From: Bog-473 sp963840245
Lineage (GTDB): Bacteria > Actinomycetota > Acidimicrobiia > Acidimicrobiales > RAAP-2
Reading direction: 5' to 3'
NCBI GenBank assembly: GCA_963840245.1
Contig: CAWIYI010000022.1
Location: 39,381 to 103,380 of the forward strand
Length of the DNA: 64,000 bases
In this document: positions 18,360 through 26,073 of the stretch, piece after piece
How positions within the stretch are numbered: position 1 is the first letter of the stretch
Layout: every line of letters starts with the position of its first letter
The notes under the pieces: model-generated
What the model was told of the DNA's origin: nothing
What the model saw: the letters and a program-made list of their open reading frames with translations, nothing else
The model's database searches: none
Position numbers and translations under genes: made by a program

Positions 18360-19022
18360 GTGGCACAGGTGTGGTCGATCGTCGTGGCCGGGGGCTCGGG
18401 CCGGCGCTTCGGCGAGATGAAGCAGTTCTCACTCCTCGGCGGCCGTCCGGTGCTCGAATGGGCCGTGGCGGCGTGCCGGCCCCGTTCCGCCGGCGTGGTG
18501 CTCGTGGTCCCCGCCGCACCCGGCGCACCCGGCGACCACGACCCTCACGGCGCCGACGCCGTCGTCACCGGCGGTGCGACGCGGGCCGAGTCGGTGCGCT
18601 GCGGCCTGGCCGCGGTGCCGGCCGAGGCGGACGTGATCGTGGTGCACGACGCCGCCCGGCCGCTGGCCTCGCATGCCCTCTTCGACGCCGTGATCGACGG
18701 GGTGGAGGGCGGCGGAGCGGACGGAGCCGTGCCCGGGATCCCGCCGAGTGACACCATCAAGGCCGTGGACGAGTCCGGGCGGGTCACCAGCACGCTCGAC
18801 CGTGCCACGTTGGTCGCCGTCCAGACGCCCCAGGCGTTCCGGGCCGACGTGCTGCGGCGGGCCCACGAGCACGCCCCGAGGAGCGCCACCGACGACGCCA
18901 TGCTGGTGGAGGCTCTGGGTGGCACGGTGCTGGTGGTCCCTGGCGAGCCGGGCAATCTGAAGATCACCGGACCCGGTGATCTTCAGGCGGCCGAGCGCCT
19001 GCTGGCGACGCGGGAGGGGTGA
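18360..19022 (+). CDS. ispD: 2-C-methyl-D-erythritol 4-phosphate cytidylyltransferase
   Basis: Third step of the MEP isoprenoid pathway: MEP + CTP to CDP-methylerythritol. 220 residues. CTP loop VVAGGSGRRFGEMKQFSLLGG (key residues G and R/K of the loop visible), VVHDAARPL, DTIKAVDE, TLVAVQTPQAFR, DDAMLVEALG and NLKITGPGDL are all typical. GTG start. The NLKITGPGDL codons form a perfect inverted repeat. Overlaps ispF (GTGA). Confidence 0.95.
   Translation: MAQVWSIVVAGGSGRRFGEMKQFSLLGGRPVLEWAVAACRPRSAGVVLVVPAAPGAPGDHDPHGADAVVTGGATRAESVRCGLAAVPAEADVIVVHDAARPLASHALFDAVIDGVEGGGADGAVPGIPPSDTIKAVDESGRVTSTLDRATLVAVQTPQAFRADVLRRAHEHAPRSATDDAMLVEALGGTVLVVPGEPGNLKITGPGDLQAAERLLATREG
18957..18986. repeat. 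Perfect 14-bp inverted repeat near the end of ispD
   Basis: CTGAAGATCACCGG, two bases, CCGGTGATCTTCAG. It encodes the conserved LKITGPGDLQ of IspD and lies 32 bases before the ispF start, so it would make a strong mRNA hairpin there. Confidence 0.9.
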
Positions 19023-19495
19023 GCGTGCGCATCGGCCAGGGCATCGACATCCACCGCTTCTCGGACGACCCGCACCGCCCGCTCGTGCTGGGTGGCGTCG
19101 AGATCGAGGGGGCGCGCGGCCTCAGCGGGCACAGCGACGCCGACGCGGTGTGCCACGCGCTGGCCGACGCCGTGCTGGGCGCCGTGGGCCTGGGCGACCT
19201 GGGCCGGCACTTCCCCGACACGGACCCCGCCTGGGAGGGCGCCGACAGCGTGTCCCTGCTCACCGAGGTGATCGCCATGGCGGCCGCACACGGGTTCGCT
19301 TGCGCCAACGCCGACTGCACCGTCATCGCCGACGCGCCCCGCCTGGCCCCCCACACCGCCGCCATGGTGGAGCGCCTGAGCGGCGTGCTCCAGGCTCCCG
19401 TCTCGGTCAAGGCGACCCGGGCGGAGGGGCTCGGGGCACTGGGCCGGGCCGAGGGCATCGCCTGCCTGGCCGTCGTGCTGATGGAGCCGGCGTGA
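19019..19495 (+). CDS. ispF: 2-C-methyl-D-erythritol 2,4-cyclodiphosphate synthase
   Basis: Forms the cyclodiphosphate in the MEP pathway with release of CMP. 158 residues. Metal-binding DIHRF near residue 10 and LSGHSDADAVCHALADA, GLGDLGRHFPDTDP, and the C-terminal KATRAEGLGALGRAEGIAC are diagnostic. GTG start overlapping ispD. The gene often found next, cysS, is absent; rlmB starts in the stop codon instead. Confidence 0.97.
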   Translation: MSVRIGQGIDIHRFSDDPHRPLVLGGVEIEGARGLSGHSDADAVCHALADAVLGAVGLGDLGRHFPDTDPAWEGADSVSLLTEVIAMAAAHGFACANADCTVIADAPRLAPHTAAMVERLSGVLQAPVSVKATRAEGLGALGRAEGIACLAVVLMEPA

Positions 19496-20394
19496 GCCGC
19501 CGCCCGCCCTCCCGGGGGGCTCCCCGGCCGCGCCGGGCGGGTGCGCCACGCCAGGAGCCGCGCCGGGGCCAGGACCAGCGCCGGGGCCAGAGCCAGGGCG
19601 GCCAGGCTCCCGACCGCCGGCCCGGCCCGCGCAGCGAGCTCGGGGGCGACCAGGTCGAAGGGCGCCGCGCCGTGCTCGAGTTGCTCTCGGTCGGGCGCCG
19701 CACCGTGCGCCGCATCCTGTTGGCCGAGGAGCAGGACCCCTCGCCCCAGCTCGACCGCATCGAGGAGCTGGCGGCGCGGCTGCGCGTCCCGGTCGAGACA
19801 GTGCCCCGGGCCCGGCTCGACGCCCAGGCCCGAACCGAGGCGCCCCAGGGCGTCCTGGCGCTGGCCCGCCCGCTCGAGCCCGTCGCGCTGGAGGACCTGG
19901 TGACGCCGGACCGTCGCGGCACGGCGCCGTTCCTCCTGGTGGCGGCCGGCATCACCGATCCCCGGAACCTGGGGGCACTCCTGCGCAGCGCCGAGTGCGC
20001 CGGCGTGACCGGTGTCGTCCTGCCGCGCCATCGTTCCGCCCGCCTTTCGCCCACCGTGACCAAGACGGCGGCCGGGGCCATCGAGCACCTGCCCTTCGCG
20101 GTGGTCGGAGGAGTGCCGGCCGCGCTCAGCGAGCTGCGCGAGCTCGGAGTGTGGTCGATCGGTCTGGCCGGCGAAGCCGAGCAGTCGCTCTACAAGCTGC
20201 CACTGGGTGAGGGACCCGTCGCTCTCGTGGTCGGGAGCGAAGAAAAGGGCCTGGCGCCGCTGGTTCGCCGGCGCTGCGATGCGGTGGCGGCCATCCCCCA
20301 GCACGGCGCACTGCCGTCGCTCAACGTCGGCGTGGCCGGCGCGGTCGCCTGCTTCGAGGTGGCGCGCCAGCGCGCCGTCCGCCGTACCGGCTAG
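19492..20394 (+). CDS. rlmB: SpoU/TrmH-family 23S rRNA 2'-O-ribose methyltransferase (RlmB type)
   Basis: AdoMet-dependent RNA methyltransferase, probably of 23S rRNA G2251. 300 residues. Residues 1-55 are an Arg/Gly/Pro/Gln-rich low-complexity tail; then the substrate-binding domain (GRRAVLELLSVGRRTVRRIL, about 60-79) and the SPOUT knot with GITDPRNLGALLRSAECAGV, VALVVGSEEKGL and IPQHGALPSLNVGVAGAVA. GTG start overlaps ispF. Its TAG and the TAG of the convergent mscL share the bases CTAG. Confidence 0.92.
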   Translation: MSRRPPSRGAPRPRRAGAPRQEPRRGQDQRRGQSQGGQAPDRRPGPRSELGGDQVEGRRAVLELLSVGRRTVRRILLAEEQDPSPQLDRIEELAARLRVPVETVPRARLDAQARTEAPQGVLALARPLEPVALEDLVTPDRRGTAPFLLVAAGITDPRNLGALLRSAECAGVTGVVLPRHRSARLSPTVTKTAAGAIEHLPFAVVGGVPAALSELRELGVWSIGLAGEAEQSLYKLPLGEGPVALVVGSEEKGLAPLVRRRCDAVAAIPQHGALPSLNVGVAGAVACFEVARQRAVRRTG

Positions 20395-20807
20395 GCCGCC
20401 GCCGACACCTCGGAGGTGCAGAACGCGCACCGGTGCGCCGCGACGGGGATCTCGCTCAGGCACTCCGGGCACTCGCGCGTCTCGGGCTTGGGCTCCTCCG
20501 TGGGCAGCAGGTTGAGTCGTCGCATCAGGCTGGTCAACGGCACGACGACGGCGAAGAAGACGACGGTCGCCACAATGAGGAACGACAGCAGGGCGTTGAG
20601 GAAAGACCCGTACTTGAAAGTCGAACCGTGGAGTCTGAAGGTCAGGCCGGCGAAGTCGGGCTTCCCGAAGATGGCGGCGATGAGCGGCGTGATCAGGTCC
20701 GCCACGAAGGCGGTGATCATCGCCGTGAAGGCCACGCCCACCACGACCGCGACGGCCAGGTCGACGACGTTGCCCCGTAGGACGAACTTCTTGAAATCAG
20801 AAAGCAT
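20391..20807 (-). CDS. mscL: Large-conductance mechanosensitive channel with C-terminal zinc ribbon
   Basis: Releases solutes under hypo-osmotic shock. 138 residues from the ATG at 20807, with GAGGAGG before it. FKKFVLRGNVVDLAVAVVVG (5-24) begins TM1; TM2 is LLSFLIVATVVFFAVVVP (73-90). After the normal MscL end the protein continues with four cysteines, CPEC (113-116) and CAFC (127-130), a zinc ribbon not present in the classical channel. Upstream in-frame residues to 20930 have no MscL likeness and were left out. Confidence 0.93.
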   Translation of the reverse strand: MLSDFKKFVLRGNVVDLAVAVVVGVAFTAMITAFVADLITPLIAAIFGKPDFAGLTFRLHGSTFKYGSFLNALLSFLIVATVVFFAVVVPLTSLMRRLNLLPTEEPKPETRECPECLSEIPVAAHRCAFCTSEVSAAA

Positions 20808-20933
20808 CTGGGCCTCCTCGTTGGCGACGGGCTCACGCGCCGCCTTCCCTGCCCGCTCTGTACCCGAAGCGGCCGGTTGTACCACGCGGGACACGACCGG
20901 GAAGGTGCCCGCACTGGCAGCCGAGGCCATGGG

Positions 20934-20985
20934 AACCCGAGGCCCGAGGGAGCCCGAGGGAGCCCGAGGCAGTGGGAGCCCGAGG
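20934..20985. repeat. Short direct repeats of the tRNA-Thr 3' end sequence
   Basis: The 9-10 bp string AGCCCGAGG, which is the complement of the tRNA-Thr 3' acceptor strand, is repeated about five times with small changes immediately downstream of and into the tRNA gene. Confidence 0.8.
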
Positions 20986-21049
20986 CAGGAATCGAACCCG
21001 CGACATCTTCATTACAAGTGAAGTGCTCTACCAACTGAGCTACTCGGGC
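20977..21049 (-). tRNA. tRNA-Thr, anticodon UGU
   Basis: The minus strand folds as a complete cloverleaf of 73 nt: acceptor GCCCGAG/CTCGGGC, D arm GCTC-AGTTGGTA-GAGC, anticodon stem CTTCA/TGAAG with loop CTTGTAA (anticodon TGT, reading ACA), variable ATGTC, T arm GCGGG-TTCGATT-CCTGC, discriminator T. CCA is not encoded. Found 3' of the TetR gene, 13 bases after its stop. Confidence 0.95.
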
Positions 21050-21061
21050 GGCAGAGCCATT

Positions 21062-21694
21062 CTAGGTCTTCCTGTCGGTGCCCGGCCCTTCGAATCCCGT
21101 GCGAAAGTCCTCCGCCATGAACCGCATGCAGGTTGCGACGACTTGGTCGAAGTATTCGACCAACGACGATCCACCTTCGAATAGGTAGACGCGAATGGCG
21201 GTGTCCAACCAAGTTTGCGTCATGAGCACGAGTGTCCAAGTTTCGAGAGACGACTGTTGTTGGCCCAGGCGATCATGGAGTACCGCGAGCAGATCCTTCT
21301 CGAACGCGCGGATGCCAATCGACAACTGTGCATACGCGAACTGTGGCTCCGCCTTGAGTACGGCCCGAATCAGCGCGAGGAGTTCGCGGTCGTATCCCTG
21401 CTCACACAGCTCCCTCATAACGGTGTACAAACTGACAATCGCCGGCTCTGATGCCGGCCGATCTTGCAGATGCTTGATGGCCACCTCGTGTCGAACGATG
21501 AGATGGTCGAACAGAATCGCCTCCTTCGACGGGAAGTGGTCGAAGATCGTGCGCCGACCTACATCTGCCGTTTCGGCGATTTGATCCAACGTCGTCTCTG
21601 CGTACCCCTGCCGTGTGAAGAGTTCGAGTGCCGCTTTGGCGATGCGGGCTCGCGTCTCTTTGGCCTTGCGATCTCGTATCGTGGTCTTGGCCAC
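21062..21694 (-). CDS. TetR-family transcriptional regulator
   Basis: 210 residues from the GTG at 21694. The N-terminal helix-turn-helix is clear: RIAKAALELFTRQGYAETTL then IAETADVGRRTIFDHFPSKE. The C-terminal ligand domain is not classified. Upstream in-frame residues are not TetR-like. It is divergent from a secreted alpha/beta hydrolase gene 209 bases away and may control it. It lies inside the block between the tRNA-Thr gene and the tRNA fragment. Confidence 0.85.
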   Translation of the reverse strand: MAKTTIRDRKAKETRARIAKAALELFTRQGYAETTLDQIAETADVGRRTIFDHFPSKEAILFDHLIVRHEVAIKHLQDRPASEPAIVSLYTVMRELCEQGYDRELLALIRAVLKAEPQFAYAQLSIGIRAFEKDLLAVLHDRLGQQQSSLETWTLVLMTQTWLDTAIRVYLFEGGSSLVEYFDQVVATCMRFMAEDFRTGFEGPGTDRKT

Positions 21695-21903
21695 CCACGT
21701 GATGGTAGAGGTCGCTCTGTTCGTTCTTGGCGATCTGCGGACCACCTCTCCAAGACTGGGGCTCGGCTGATGGGTCTCGTCGAGCTGTCGCGCCTCTCGT
21801 CGTTCGTGCGCGCCACGGCCCATTGACGACGAACCTTCGTCGCACTAGTGTGAGATCGCATCAGTGCGCCGGAATTGCGCGTGCATATGTGGGGAGGGGA
21901 ACC

Positions 21904-23406
21904 ATGAGGCCATCCTGTTGGGCCATTCCGACTCGCGTCGCCGTCGCGGTGATCACGACGCTCTCGACCTTGGTCCTTGTGCTCTCGACGAGCGTTTCGA
22001 GCGCCTCGGCGCACGGTACGGCGGCGAACCCGACGGTGAGCGGGCCGGTGCCGTTCTCAGCCACCAACCCCATTGAACCCGCCACGCTGGCGACGACCTT
22101 CCCCTTGTCACAGGTGGGCTATGAGCAGTCGGAGTACTTCATTTCGGGTAACGCCACCAGCTACACCGCTCCGAGTCCATTGGCGACGAACGGGCAATGG
22201 TCAGTGACGCCGAATTCGACCGCACCCTACGAGACCCGGGTGGTCGTGAACCGCCCGATCGACCCCCGCAAGTTCAATGGCACGGTCGTGGTGGAGTGGC
22301 TCAACGTCTCTGGTGGGCTTGACGACGCACCCGATTGGGTGCTCACCCACAACGAGTTGATCCGAGATGGCTTCGCCTGGGTCGGCGTATCGGCGCAGGC
22401 AGTCGGGGTGAATCAGCTCGTCTCCTCAGATCCAGCGCGGTACGGATCACTCTCGGACCCTGGTGACAGCTACTCCTATGACATCTTCTCCCAGGCCGGG
22501 CAGGCCGTCTCGGACAGCTCTTCGCAGCTGTTGGGTGGGTTGACCGCGCGGCACGTTCTCGCCGCGGGTGAGTCGCAGTCGGCAGGCCGTCTGACCACCT
22601 ACATCGACGCCGTGGCGCCACTGGTGAACGTGTACAGCGGGTACCTCGTCCACAGTCGGATCGGAACTCCCTCGCCGCTCTCCCAATCTCCCCAGACCCC
22701 GGTCACCGTCCCGATCAATGTCCAGTTCCGCACCGACCTCAGCACCCCGGTCTTCGAGTTCGAGACCGAGACCGATGTGTCGGGCACCACGCTTTTCGAT
22801 CGTCAGCCCAATACGAACAAGTTCCGCCTCTGGGAGGTGGCAGGGGCTTCGCACTTCGACGACTACGGCCTCTTCATTGGGCCAACTGACACCGGGAACG
22901 GGCAGGGCGCCGTGGCGAACCTGGCCGCAGAGCAGAACCCACCTGACTCGATCCCGGGGTTAGGCACCTGCGCCGCGCCCATCAACACGAGCGGCACTCA
23001 CTGGGTCTTGGACGCCGCCGTCCGGTGGCTCAACCAGTGGGTGGTCAACGGATTCGCGCCTCCCATCCCTCCGCTCCTGCAAGTCACGACGACGCCGGGT
23101 GAGCCAGTCGTCTTCGCCACCGACGCCAACGGCGACGTCCTTGGTGGTGTGCGTTCGCCCCAGCTCGATGCACCCGTCGCAACGCTGAGCGGTGTCGGAA
23201 ACACTGGCGGGCTCGCGGGTTTCTGCGCTCTCTTCGGTCGCACGATCCCGTTCACCGCCGGCCAACTTGCCGCTCTCTACCCGACCCACGCCGCGTTTGT
23301 CCTGCGTTGGGATCTCGCGACGCTGAAGGACGTCCTGGGCGGCTACCTTCTCCTCCCAGATGCCATCGAGCTCGGTAACTCCGCGTCGGCTTCACACATC
23401 GGCTGA
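21904..23406 (+). CDS. Secreted alpha/beta-hydrolase-domain protein
   Basis: 500 residues. Signal peptide with basic start and hydrophobic core VAVAVITTLSTLVLVLS, cleavage probably after SASAHG near 37. The remainder matches the large alpha/beta hydrolase-domain family (Abhydrolase_10 type): SEYFISGNATSYT, NGTVVVEWLNVSGG, FAWVGVSAQAVGVN, and a nucleophile elbow AAGESQSAGRL in which the serine between GE and QS is the likely nucleophile; VAGASHFDDYGL holds a candidate catalytic histidine. Substrate unknown, probably an ester. GGGGAGGGG precedes the ATG. Codon choice looks less GC-biased than in the flanking core genes. Confidence 0.8.
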   Translation: MRPSCWAIPTRVAVAVITTLSTLVLVLSTSVSSASAHGTAANPTVSGPVPFSATNPIEPATLATTFPLSQVGYEQSEYFISGNATSYTAPSPLATNGQWSVTPNSTAPYETRVVVNRPIDPRKFNGTVVVEWLNVSGGLDDAPDWVLTHNELIRDGFAWVGVSAQAVGVNQLVSSDPARYGSLSDPGDSYSYDIFSQAGQAVSDSSSQLLGGLTARHVLAAGESQSAGRLTTYIDAVAPLVNVYSGYLVHSRIGTPSPLSQSPQTPVTVPINVQFRTDLSTPVFEFETETDVSGTTLFDRQPNTNKFRLWEVAGASHFDDYGLFIGPTDTGNGQGAVANLAAEQNPPDSIPGLGTCAAPINTSGTHWVLDAAVRWLNQWVVNGFAPPIPPLLQVTTTPGEPVVFATDANGDVLGGVRSPQLDAPVATLSGVGNTGGLAGFCALFGRTIPFTAGQLAALYPTHAAFVLRWDLATLKDVLGGYLLLPDAIELGNSASASHIG

Positions 23407-23623
23407 CAGAACCCGCAGCACGGATCGTATGGGTCAAGCAAGAGACCAACGACACGAGCAACGGCACGACTGGCGGGGATGCGCAATTGATGGTGCGAGT
23501 CGAAGCAGCCGTGGACGATTCGGAGTTCGGGCGCGGCTTGGGTGGTGAGCGCCAGAAGGCGAACTGAAGCGGCACGACGGTACCGATCCACTCCGTGTGG
23601 CCGACAACGTCGGATATGGATCG

Positions 23624-24994
23624 ATGCGCGTCTCGACTGACATGCATCGGCGCCCGTTTATTCGTATCGTCGTGATTGCTCTTGTGATTTCCGTGGTCGT
23701 GGTCGTGCTTCCGGTTTCGCGCAGCGGAGCCCAGAACGCTCCAGCTCCCTACACGATGCAATCTGAGCAAATAGGCCCTGCGCAGTTGGTGGTCGCAGCC
23801 TTGTATCGGCCGACCAGTACCACGCCCAACGAGTCGATTGCCCTGATAGTGGTGCACCAGATCCCGGTCGGTGCGGAACTTCCGTGCCCACAGCTGGCCC
23901 AGCGCGGCTTCACCGTCGTGTGCACCGACGAGACCGGGACGACGTTGGACCAGCTGGCGCAGGGCATTGGCTACGGCGTTTCCTACGCCCGGTCGCTGCC
24001 CGGCATCCACCACGTGGTGCTGTTGGGCTGGAGTGGTGGGGGTTCCATGGTGGCCTACTACCAGAATGTCGCCGAGAACGGAGTAGCCGTGTGCCAAGCT
24101 CCCGAACGGCTCGATCCGTGCAGCAATGCGCTCGCAAAGTTGCCCCGCGCCGACGGCGTGGTGTTTCTCGACGCCATCCCAGGGTTGGCCTTCTCGTTCA
24201 TGTCGGCGCTCGATCCTGCGGTCGCGACGCCCGAGGGCCTCACGGGCCAGCTCGAGCCTCCCCTCTCTCTCTTCAGCCAGCGAAACGGCTACGACCCGGA
24301 TCCCAATGAGTCGTCGACGTACTCCCCGGCGTTCATCAGCCGGTATACGGAGGCACAGGGTCATCGCGAGGCCGACTTGGTCAGCGCTGCTGAAGGACTT
24401 GAGAAAAAGACCGCCAAGGGTGGTGGGACTTCCGATGAAACGGCATTTCGAGTGGGACACGACGCCGCTCGCATCTGGCAGCAGGACACGCGCCTTCTTG
24501 CTCACACCAAAGACGCGCATCCGCTGATCACGCCGACGAGTCCGAACGGCAAGCTCCAAGTGGTGCATTCCGTGCGGGTGCCGTCGGACAGCCCGGTCCC
24601 CTCCTCACCGCAAGCCGATGACGCCGCCCCGACGGACGTATCCCTCAGCACCTTCATGTCCGAGGACGCCATCAAGGCACCCGACTACCACCTGACCGCC
24701 AACTCCATCGAGGGGGTCGACTGGGCCACCTCCAACACCTCTACGGTCACCAATGTGCGGGGCATCACGGTTCCGTTGCTCATGATGTCAATGTCAGCGC
24801 ACTACTGGGTCGTACCGTCGGAGATGTATTACCAGGCGGCCCGCAAGTCGAAGCACAAGACGCTGGCGTACATCGAGGGGGCCGAACACACGTTCAACCC
24901 GTGCACGGTGTGCGGGACATCGGCCAATGAGTTCGGCGACACCGAAACGGAACTCTTCAATTACGTGGGCGACTGGCTTCAGGCTCGGTACTAG
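23624..24994 (+). CDS. Secreted or membrane-anchored alpha/beta hydrolase
   Basis: About 456 residues; ATGs at 23624 and 23642 are both possible and a GTG at 23597 exists, none with a good ribosome site. A hydrophobic segment FIRIVVIALVISVVVVVLPV serves as signal or anchor. The nucleophile elbow VVLLGWSGGGSMVAYY and a late EGAEHTFNP (catalytic His) define an alpha/beta hydrolase; Cys pairs such as CTVCG suggest an extracytoplasmic protein. The 217 bases before it show nothing else. Follows the other hydrolase on the same strand in the candidate island. Confidence 0.75.
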   Translation: MRVSTDMHRRPFIRIVVIALVISVVVVVLPVSRSGAQNAPAPYTMQSEQIGPAQLVVAALYRPTSTTPNESIALIVVHQIPVGAELPCPQLAQRGFTVVCTDETGTTLDQLAQGIGYGVSYARSLPGIHHVVLLGWSGGGSMVAYYQNVAENGVAVCQAPERLDPCSNALAKLPRADGVVFLDAIPGLAFSFMSALDPAVATPEGLTGQLEPPLSLFSQRNGYDPDPNESSTYSPAFISRYTEAQGHREADLVSAAEGLEKKTAKGGGTSDETAFRVGHDAARIWQQDTRLLAHTKDAHPLITPTSPNGKLQVVHSVRVPSDSPVPSSPQADDAAPTDVSLSTFMSEDAIKAPDYHLTANSIEGVDWATSNTSTVTNVRGITVPLLMMSMSAHYWVVPSEMYYQAARKSKHKTLAYIEGAEHTFNPCTVCGTSANEFGDTETELFNYVGDWLQARY

Positions 24995-25308
24995 CGCAAA
25001 GCAAGTCCGTCCCCGGACTCACGCTTCGTCCCGGATCCTCGTCCCATCGAAGTCGAGAAGGCCTGGACGCCATGGCTCGAGACGCGACAAGCCTCCGACG
25101 GGTCTCTCCGAGCTCTCGGCTGACGCCTGGCTGTCGGTGGTTCTGATCTCATTCAACCGATTCAACCTCACGACCCAACGAGCGGCTTTCAGCGTGACGA
25201 TTGGCCACGGCCCCCACCCTCCACGCGAAATAGCGCATCTGAGCGGCGCTTATGCAGAGAATCCTGATCAGGTCGTTTGGAGCGACGTGTCAGAGTTGGC
25301 ATCCGAGT

Positions 25309-25338
25309 GACGTTCTCAACCGACTGAGCCACTCGGGC
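25309..25338 (-). pseudogene. tRNA 5' fragment (acceptor and D arm), matching tRNA-Thr
   Basis: On the minus strand from 25338: GCCCGAG, TG, GCTC, AGTCGGTT, GAG, the 5' third of a tRNA. Over 25320-25340 it matches the intact tRNA-Thr (21031-21051) at 19 of 21 bases and shares the exact 10-mer ACTCGGGCGG. No anticodon arm, T arm or matching 3' acceptor strand follows. The rest of the 438-base gap 24995-25432 holds no gene I can support. Confidence 0.7.
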
Positions 25339-25432
25339 GGTGGGCTCCAGGCGACAGGCCTGCAACCCCGCCTTCACCCGACCGGCGGAAATGCTTGCAC
25401 CGGGCGGGGGTGCAGGGCAGGCTGGACCCGCA

Positions 25433-26071
25433 ATGGTGGACGAACAGTCGCAGACGGGATCGTCCGGCACAGGTCCGTCGTCGTCGGGTACGGGTCCGTC
25501 CTCGTCCGGCTCGTTCTCCATCGTCCGGGCGGCGGCTGTCCTCATCATCTTCGTCGTGGCGGTGACCGTCCTCGTGTCGGTCGGGACGCGTTCGAGCGTG
25601 AGCGGCACACCGACGACGACCACCATCGCGAAGGCGGCCGGGACGACGACAACCTCGACGACCGCGGCAGGCGGCGGGTCGACGACGACCAGCACGACCA
25701 AGGCTGGCAAGAAGGGCGCTGCTGCGACGACAACCACGACCGCGCCACACAGCGCGACCAGTGTCGTGGTGGCGAATGCGACGACCACCAGCGGACTGGC
25801 CGCTCACTACTCGACGGTGATCGGCGCCGGTGGCTGGACGATGAAGACACCGGTCGATGCCTCCAGCTCCCAGGCGACGTCGGCCGTCTACTACGTGGCG
25901 GGCCAACAGGAGGCGGCGGCGTCCATCGCCACCACCATCGGCGTCAAGCCGGCCCAGGTGCTCCCGCTCACGGCGGCCACGCCGGTCAACGGGGTCACCG
26001 GCACCGACGTGGTGGTGGTCATCGGCGCGGATCTGGCCTCGACCACGACGACGACCGTCGCATCCTCCTGA
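25433..26071 (+). CDS. Membrane-anchored LytR_C domain protein
   Basis: 212 residues from the ATG at 25433. A Ser/Gly-rich cytoplasmic head contains a 7-residue repeat GTGPSSS twice; one TM helix VRAAAVLIIFVVAVTVLV; a Thr-rich linker (TTTT runs, about 70-115); then the LytR C-terminal domain VVVANATTTSGLAAHYSTV with AVYYVAGQQEAAASIAT and VVVVIGADL. Such stand-alone LytR_C proteins are common in actinobacteria and are thought to lie at the cell wall; no enzyme activity can be inferred. Followed at once by otsB. Confidence 0.8.
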   Translation: MVDEQSQTGSSGTGPSSSGTGPSSSGSFSIVRAAAVLIIFVVAVTVLVSVGTRSSVSGTPTTTTIAKAAGTTTTSTTAAGGGSTTTSTTKAGKKGAAATTTTTAPHSATSVVVANATTTSGLAAHYSTVIGAGGWTMKTPVDASSSQATSAVYYVAGQQEAAASIATTIGVKPAQVLPLTAATPVNGVTGTDVVVVIGADLASTTTTTVASS

Positions 26072-26073
26072 CG

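Noticed and set aside
24995..25310. Plus-strand frame of about 127 codons after the second hydrolase
   Set aside because: It starts inside the hydrolase gene, has no ribosome site or domain, and ends at the tRNA fragment; probably non-coding.
21050..25340. Mobile element with integrase or transposase
   Set aside because: No recombinase reading frame or terminal inverted repeat was found; only the tRNA-related flanks suggest insertion.
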